From NCBI GenBank assembly GCA_913055965.1, contig CAJXKX010000055.1, forward strand, positions 1 through 9,224: a DNA stretch of 9,224 nt, given 5' to 3'. The DNA is from an uncultured Roseovarius sp. (lineage in GTDB: Bacteria > Pseudomonadota > Alphaproteobacteria > Rhodobacterales > Rhodobacteraceae). The notes beneath the pieces are model-generated. The model was not told the origin of the DNA, did no database searches, and saw nothing but the letters and a program-made list of their open reading frames with translations. The position numbers and the translations under genes are program-made. Below, in pieces: positions 7,386 through 9,224 of this stretch (its first letter is position 1; each line of letters begins with the position of its first letter).

Positions 7386-8327
7386 CTACCCCCCGAGCAA
7401 TTCGCCGCGCAGCAGCGCCTGCCCGGTGCGCCACAAGAGCCCCGCGATCACCGCCACCAGCACCGTCAGCAGCGCGAATCCGATCACCGCGTGCCCGCCG
7501 GACCCCAACAGCGCGGCATGCGAGAAACTCGCCACCGCCGCCGCCGCCACCGGAAAGCTCAGCGCCCAGAACGACAGCGAGAAGGGCAGCGCCGCAAGCC
7601 GGGGCGCCTGCACCGCCACGATCAGCACGAAGAGATAGGCGAGATTGAGCAGCACCCGCGCGAACGGGTCCACGCCCCCCACCAGCGCCACCCAGGCGAG
7701 ATAGCCCACCGCCGGGGGCGCCACGAGGATCACCAGCGTCGGCTGCAACCGCTCGGGCAGCGGATCGTGAAAGATCAGCCGGTTCATCACCAGCGTCAGC
7801 ATCACCACCCAGAACATCAGCCCGGTGGCGGCAAAGAACCAGCCCAGCTCGACATATCCCAGCGGCACCCCGGCGATGGCCACGATCACGTTGCCCACGG
7901 CTGGGATGAACCACGCGGGCGTCAGGTGCCCGTGCTGGAACGACCGCGACCCGATCCAGCCCGACACCACCGCCAGCGTCAGCACCAGTTGCAGCGGCAC
8001 CGCGACGAGAAACAGCGCCCGCGCGATCCCCGGTGCCACCTCGAGCATCACCACAGAAAACAGCACCAGCGAGATCGAAATGGCCGGGAAGAAGGCGAGG
8101 CTCACCGGGTGCCGCCATTCCTCGGCTACCGCCTGCGGGTGGCGCAGCGCCTTGGCGAGATAGGCGAGCGCCACCGCCGCGAACACCGTCAGCGTCAGCA
8201 GATGCGCCGCGCCGGACAGCACATGCGTGAGCCCGGCCGCCGCCTCGCCCGCCCTGAGCGCGAGCGTGAAGCCGCAAAGCCCCATCACCACGGTGAAGAG
8301 CGTTACCGGAACCTGCGCCAGCGCCAC
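7386..8327 (-). CDS. TDT family SLAC1/TehA-type anion channel or transporter
   Basis: This ~313-residue integral membrane protein has about ten hydrophobic helices (5-24, 36-58, 73-95, 100-122, 138-156, 160-182, 196-217, 221-240, 247-268, 279-300), the SLAC1/TehA (tellurite-resistance/dicarboxylate transporter) architecture. Family-like stretches are P-V-T-L-F-T-V-V-M-G near the N-terminus, P-A-W-F-I-P-A-V-G-N (137-146) and F-S-L-S-F-W-A-L-S-F-P (249-259) in helix 9, where related channels carry a gating phenylalanine. It should sit in the inner membrane and conduct small anions; substrate (chloride, nitrate, carboxylate, tellurite) cannot be told. The GTG at 8327 is preferred, with GGGAG 8-9 bases upstream, placing the gene 4 bases after the hydrolase stop. 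The longer alternative uses TTG at 8348 (320 residues) and overlaps the hydrolase gene by 17 bases. Either way the pair is probably one transcript and translationally coupled. Confidence 0.85.
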   Translation of the reverse strand: MALAQVPVTLFTVVMGLCGFTLALRAGEAAAGLTHVLSGAAHLLTLTVFAAVALAYLAKALRHPQAVAEEWRHPVSLAFFPAISISLVLFSVVMLEVAPGIARALFLVAVPLQLVLTLAVVSGWIGSRSFQHGHLTPAWFIPAVGNVIVAIAGVPLGYVELGWFFAATGLMFWVVMLTLVMNRLIFHDPLPERLQPTLVILVAPPAVGYLAWVALVGGVDPFARVLLNLAYLFVLIVAVQAPRLAALPFSLSFWALSFPVAAAAVASFSHAALLGSGGHAVIGFALLTVLVAVIAGLLWRTGQALLRGELLGG

Positions 8328-8331
8328 GGGG

Positions 8332-9030
8332 CTAGTCTCCCGCGCCAATCGTCACCTCGACCGGCACCAGCCCCTCGATCTCGCCCCGCATATGGTCGCC
8401 CGGCCCCACCGGGCCCACGCCCGCGGGCGTGCCGGTATAGATCAGGTCGCCGGGCGCAAGATGGTAGAAGCGCGACAGGTGCGCGATGATCTCGGGCACC
8501 GACCACACCATGTCCGACAGCCGCGCCTCCTGTGCCACGCGCGCGCCCACCGTGAGGCGCAGCGCCTGCGCGCCGATCTCGCCAAACCGTCCCTTCGGCG
8601 TCAGCGCCCCCATGATGGCCGCATTCTCGAAATCCTTGCCGAGGTCCCAGGGACGCCGCTTCTCCTTGGCCGCGCCCTGCAGGTCGCGCCGCGTCAGGTC
8701 GATGCCGCAGCCATAGCCCCAGACCGACTCCATCGCATCCGCCTCGCTCACCCGATAGGCCTCGGCCCCGAGTGCCACCACGAATTCCATCTCGTGATGG
8801 CAATCCCCGGTGCCCGGCGGATAGGGGATGGTCGCCCCCGACAGGCACAGCGCATGGGCCGACTTGGTGAAATAGAACGGCGCCTCGCGATCCACCTCGT
8901 TGCCCATCTCGGCGGCATGGGCGGCATAGTTGCGCCCGACGCAGAAGATACGCCGCACCGGAAAGCCGCGCGTCTCGCCCTCGATCGGCACGACGGGCGG
9001 GGCGGGAATGTCGAAGAGCGGCTCGGTCAT
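8332..9030 (-). CDS. Fumarylacetoacetate hydrolase (FAH) family protein
   Basis: This 232-residue soluble enzyme belongs to the FAH family, metal-dependent hydrolases or decarboxylases that cleave C-C bonds in acylpyruvate-like compounds. The N-terminal V-R-R-I-F-C-V-G-R-N-Y-A-A-H-A-A-E-M-G stretch (25-43) is typical. Likely metal ligands are E80 and E82 (H-H-E-M-E) and D111 (G-I-D-L-T-R-R-D-L-Q). A conserved G-K-D-F region (130-133) and the C-terminal T-G-T-P-A-G-V-G-P motif (198-206) complete the fold. Length and opening resemble fumarylpyruvate hydrolases (NagK-like, gentisate pathway), but no aromatic-degradation genes are nearby, so the substrate is unassigned; acylpyruvase or oxaloacetate decarboxylase activity is equally possible. 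The ATG at 9030 has a GGAGA ribosome site 5 bases upstream, and a good promoter lies further upstream. The anion-channel gene follows immediately, possibly to move the substrate or product. Confidence 0.93.
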   Translation of the reverse strand: MTEPLFDIPAPPVVPIEGETRGFPVRRIFCVGRNYAAHAAEMGNEVDREAPFYFTKSAHALCLSGATIPYPPGTGDCHHEMEFVVALGAEAYRVSEADAMESVWGYGCGIDLTRRDLQGAAKEKRRPWDLGKDFENAAIMGALTPKGRFGEIGAQALRLTVGARVAQEARLSDMVWSVPEIIAHLSRFYHLAPGDLIYTGTPAGVGPVGPGDHMRGEIEGLVPVEVTIGAGD

Positions 9031-9035
9031 CGGGG

Positions 9036-9040
9036 TCTCC
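9036..9040 (-). promoter_or_regulatory. Ribosome binding site of the FAH-family gene
   Basis: GGAGA (minus strand) lies 5 bases before the ATG at 9030, supporting that start codon. Confidence 0.6.
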
Positions 9041-9065
9041 GGTGCAAGAGGTTGGAATCGCGCCC

Positions 9066-9094
9066 GTTATGCGCCCGGCTTGTGGCAGTGTCAA
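9066..9094 (-). promoter_or_regulatory. Sigma-70 type promoter for the FAH-channel unit
   Basis: On the minus strand a perfect -35 TTGACA (9089-9094) is followed by a 17-base spacer and a -10 CATAAC (9066-9071, four of six consensus bases). Transcription would start near 9059, giving a leader of about 30 bases before the FAH ATG, which contains the ribosome site. The spacing and -35 match make this the clearest promoter in the window; it is a sequence-only prediction. Confidence 0.65.
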
Positions 9095-9143
9095 AAGGCG
9101 GGACCGTGCGGCGCATGCGACCGCTACGGAACTGCGCCCGGCT
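9070..9143. repeat. Pair of 11-base direct repeats near the FAH promoter
   Basis: TGCGCCCGGCT occurs at 9070-9080 and again at 9133-9143, start to start 63 bases, about six helical turns. The first copy lies between the -10 and -35 boxes, the second upstream at about -80. They could be operator halves, but in such GC-rich DNA chance is possible. Confidence 0.35.
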
Positions 9144-9150
9144 CGGGGCT

Positions 9151-9213
9151 GTCGCTCCTGGTCTGGAGCGGTCGTTCAGGACTTGGCACCAATGCGCGGA
9201 ATCGAGGTGCCGA
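9151..9213. repeat. Two adjacent small hairpins upstream of the FAH promoter
   Basis: One inverted repeat is CGCTCC (9153-9158) / GGAGCG (9165-9170) with a 6-base loop. The second is GGCACC (9185-9190) / GGTGCC (9206-9211) with a 15-base loop. Read as plus-strand RNA, both extend by two pairs that include G·U wobbles. Neither is followed by a T-run on either strand, so they are not standard intrinsic terminators. Confidence 0.35.
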
Positions 9214-9224
9214 ATGCACCGCCG

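Noticed and set aside
5995..8277. 760-codon open frame on the minus strand
   Set aside because: It covers the antisense of the helicase and then a wrong frame of the channel gene. The translation is low-complexity Arg/Ala/Gly and has no coherent domain.
6765..8489. 574-codon open frame on the plus strand
   Set aside because: It spans an alternate frame of the helicase, the convergent gap and the antisense of the channel and hydrolase genes. The His/Arg/Gln-rich translation is a GC artefact.
8303..9094. 263-codon minus-strand frame overlapping the FAH gene
   Set aside because: It is the alternate frame of the FAH-family gene, which has the correct motifs, ribosome site and promoter; the overlapping frame has none.
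9116..9224. Plus-strand open frame starting at ATG 9116
   Set aside because: About 36 codons to the window edge with no ribosome site and a Cys/Arg-rich translation lacking any family resemblance; it also crosses two hairpins.

Overview
The window looks like chromosomal DNA from an alphaproteobacterium of the Rhodobacterales (Roseobacter/Rhodobacter type). The DNA is very GC-rich with strong GC3 bias, the genes are tightly packed, and the gene set (tadB, tadC, two TPR lipoprotein genes, a short CpaA-type prepilin peptidase, an AAA+ ATPase) is the layout expected of a tad/Flp pilus locus in that order. No rRNA, tRNA, CRISPR array, insertion sequence or phage gene was seen. There is no gene-free stretch over 300 bases.

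Positions 1-3473 (+ strand) hold the 3' end of a tad (tight adherence, type IVc pilus) operon. It runs tadB (5'-truncated by the window edge), tadC, tadD-like TPR lipoprotein, a second longer TPR lipoprotein, and a type IV prepilin peptidase (cpaA/tadV class). Gaps are 8-29 bases, so one transcript is likely. TadB and TadC would form the inner-membrane platform. The two lipoproteins probably act in the periplasm or at the outer membrane during secretin or pilus assembly. The peptidase would process the Flp prepilin, whose gene lies outside the window.

Positions 3574-4884 (+) hold an AAA+ ATPase with an N-terminal winged-helix-like region, after a 100-base gap. Its position suggests a link to the pilus system, but its function is not established. 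This is the least understood gene here. Positions 4954-7362 (+) encode a bacterial Lhr-type, 'ligase-associated' DEXH-box helicase involved in DNA repair. The usual partner genes (ATP-dependent ligase, exonuclease, PdeM phosphoesterase) do not flank it.

Positions 7386-9030 (- strand, convergent with the helicase) hold a two-gene unit. A fumarylacetoacetate-hydrolase-family enzyme is transcribed first and a TDT/SLAC1-TehA-type anion channel follows immediately. A near-consensus sigma-70 promoter (perfect -35, 17-base spacer) lies upstream of the hydrolase at 9066-9094. The last ~190 bases hold this promoter, an 11-base direct repeat and two small hairpins.

I do not see a clear new multi-gene system. 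The best leads are the winged-helix/AAA+ ATPase beside the pilus genes, the paired TPR lipoproteins, the hydrolase-channel pairing and the promoter-proximal repeat.
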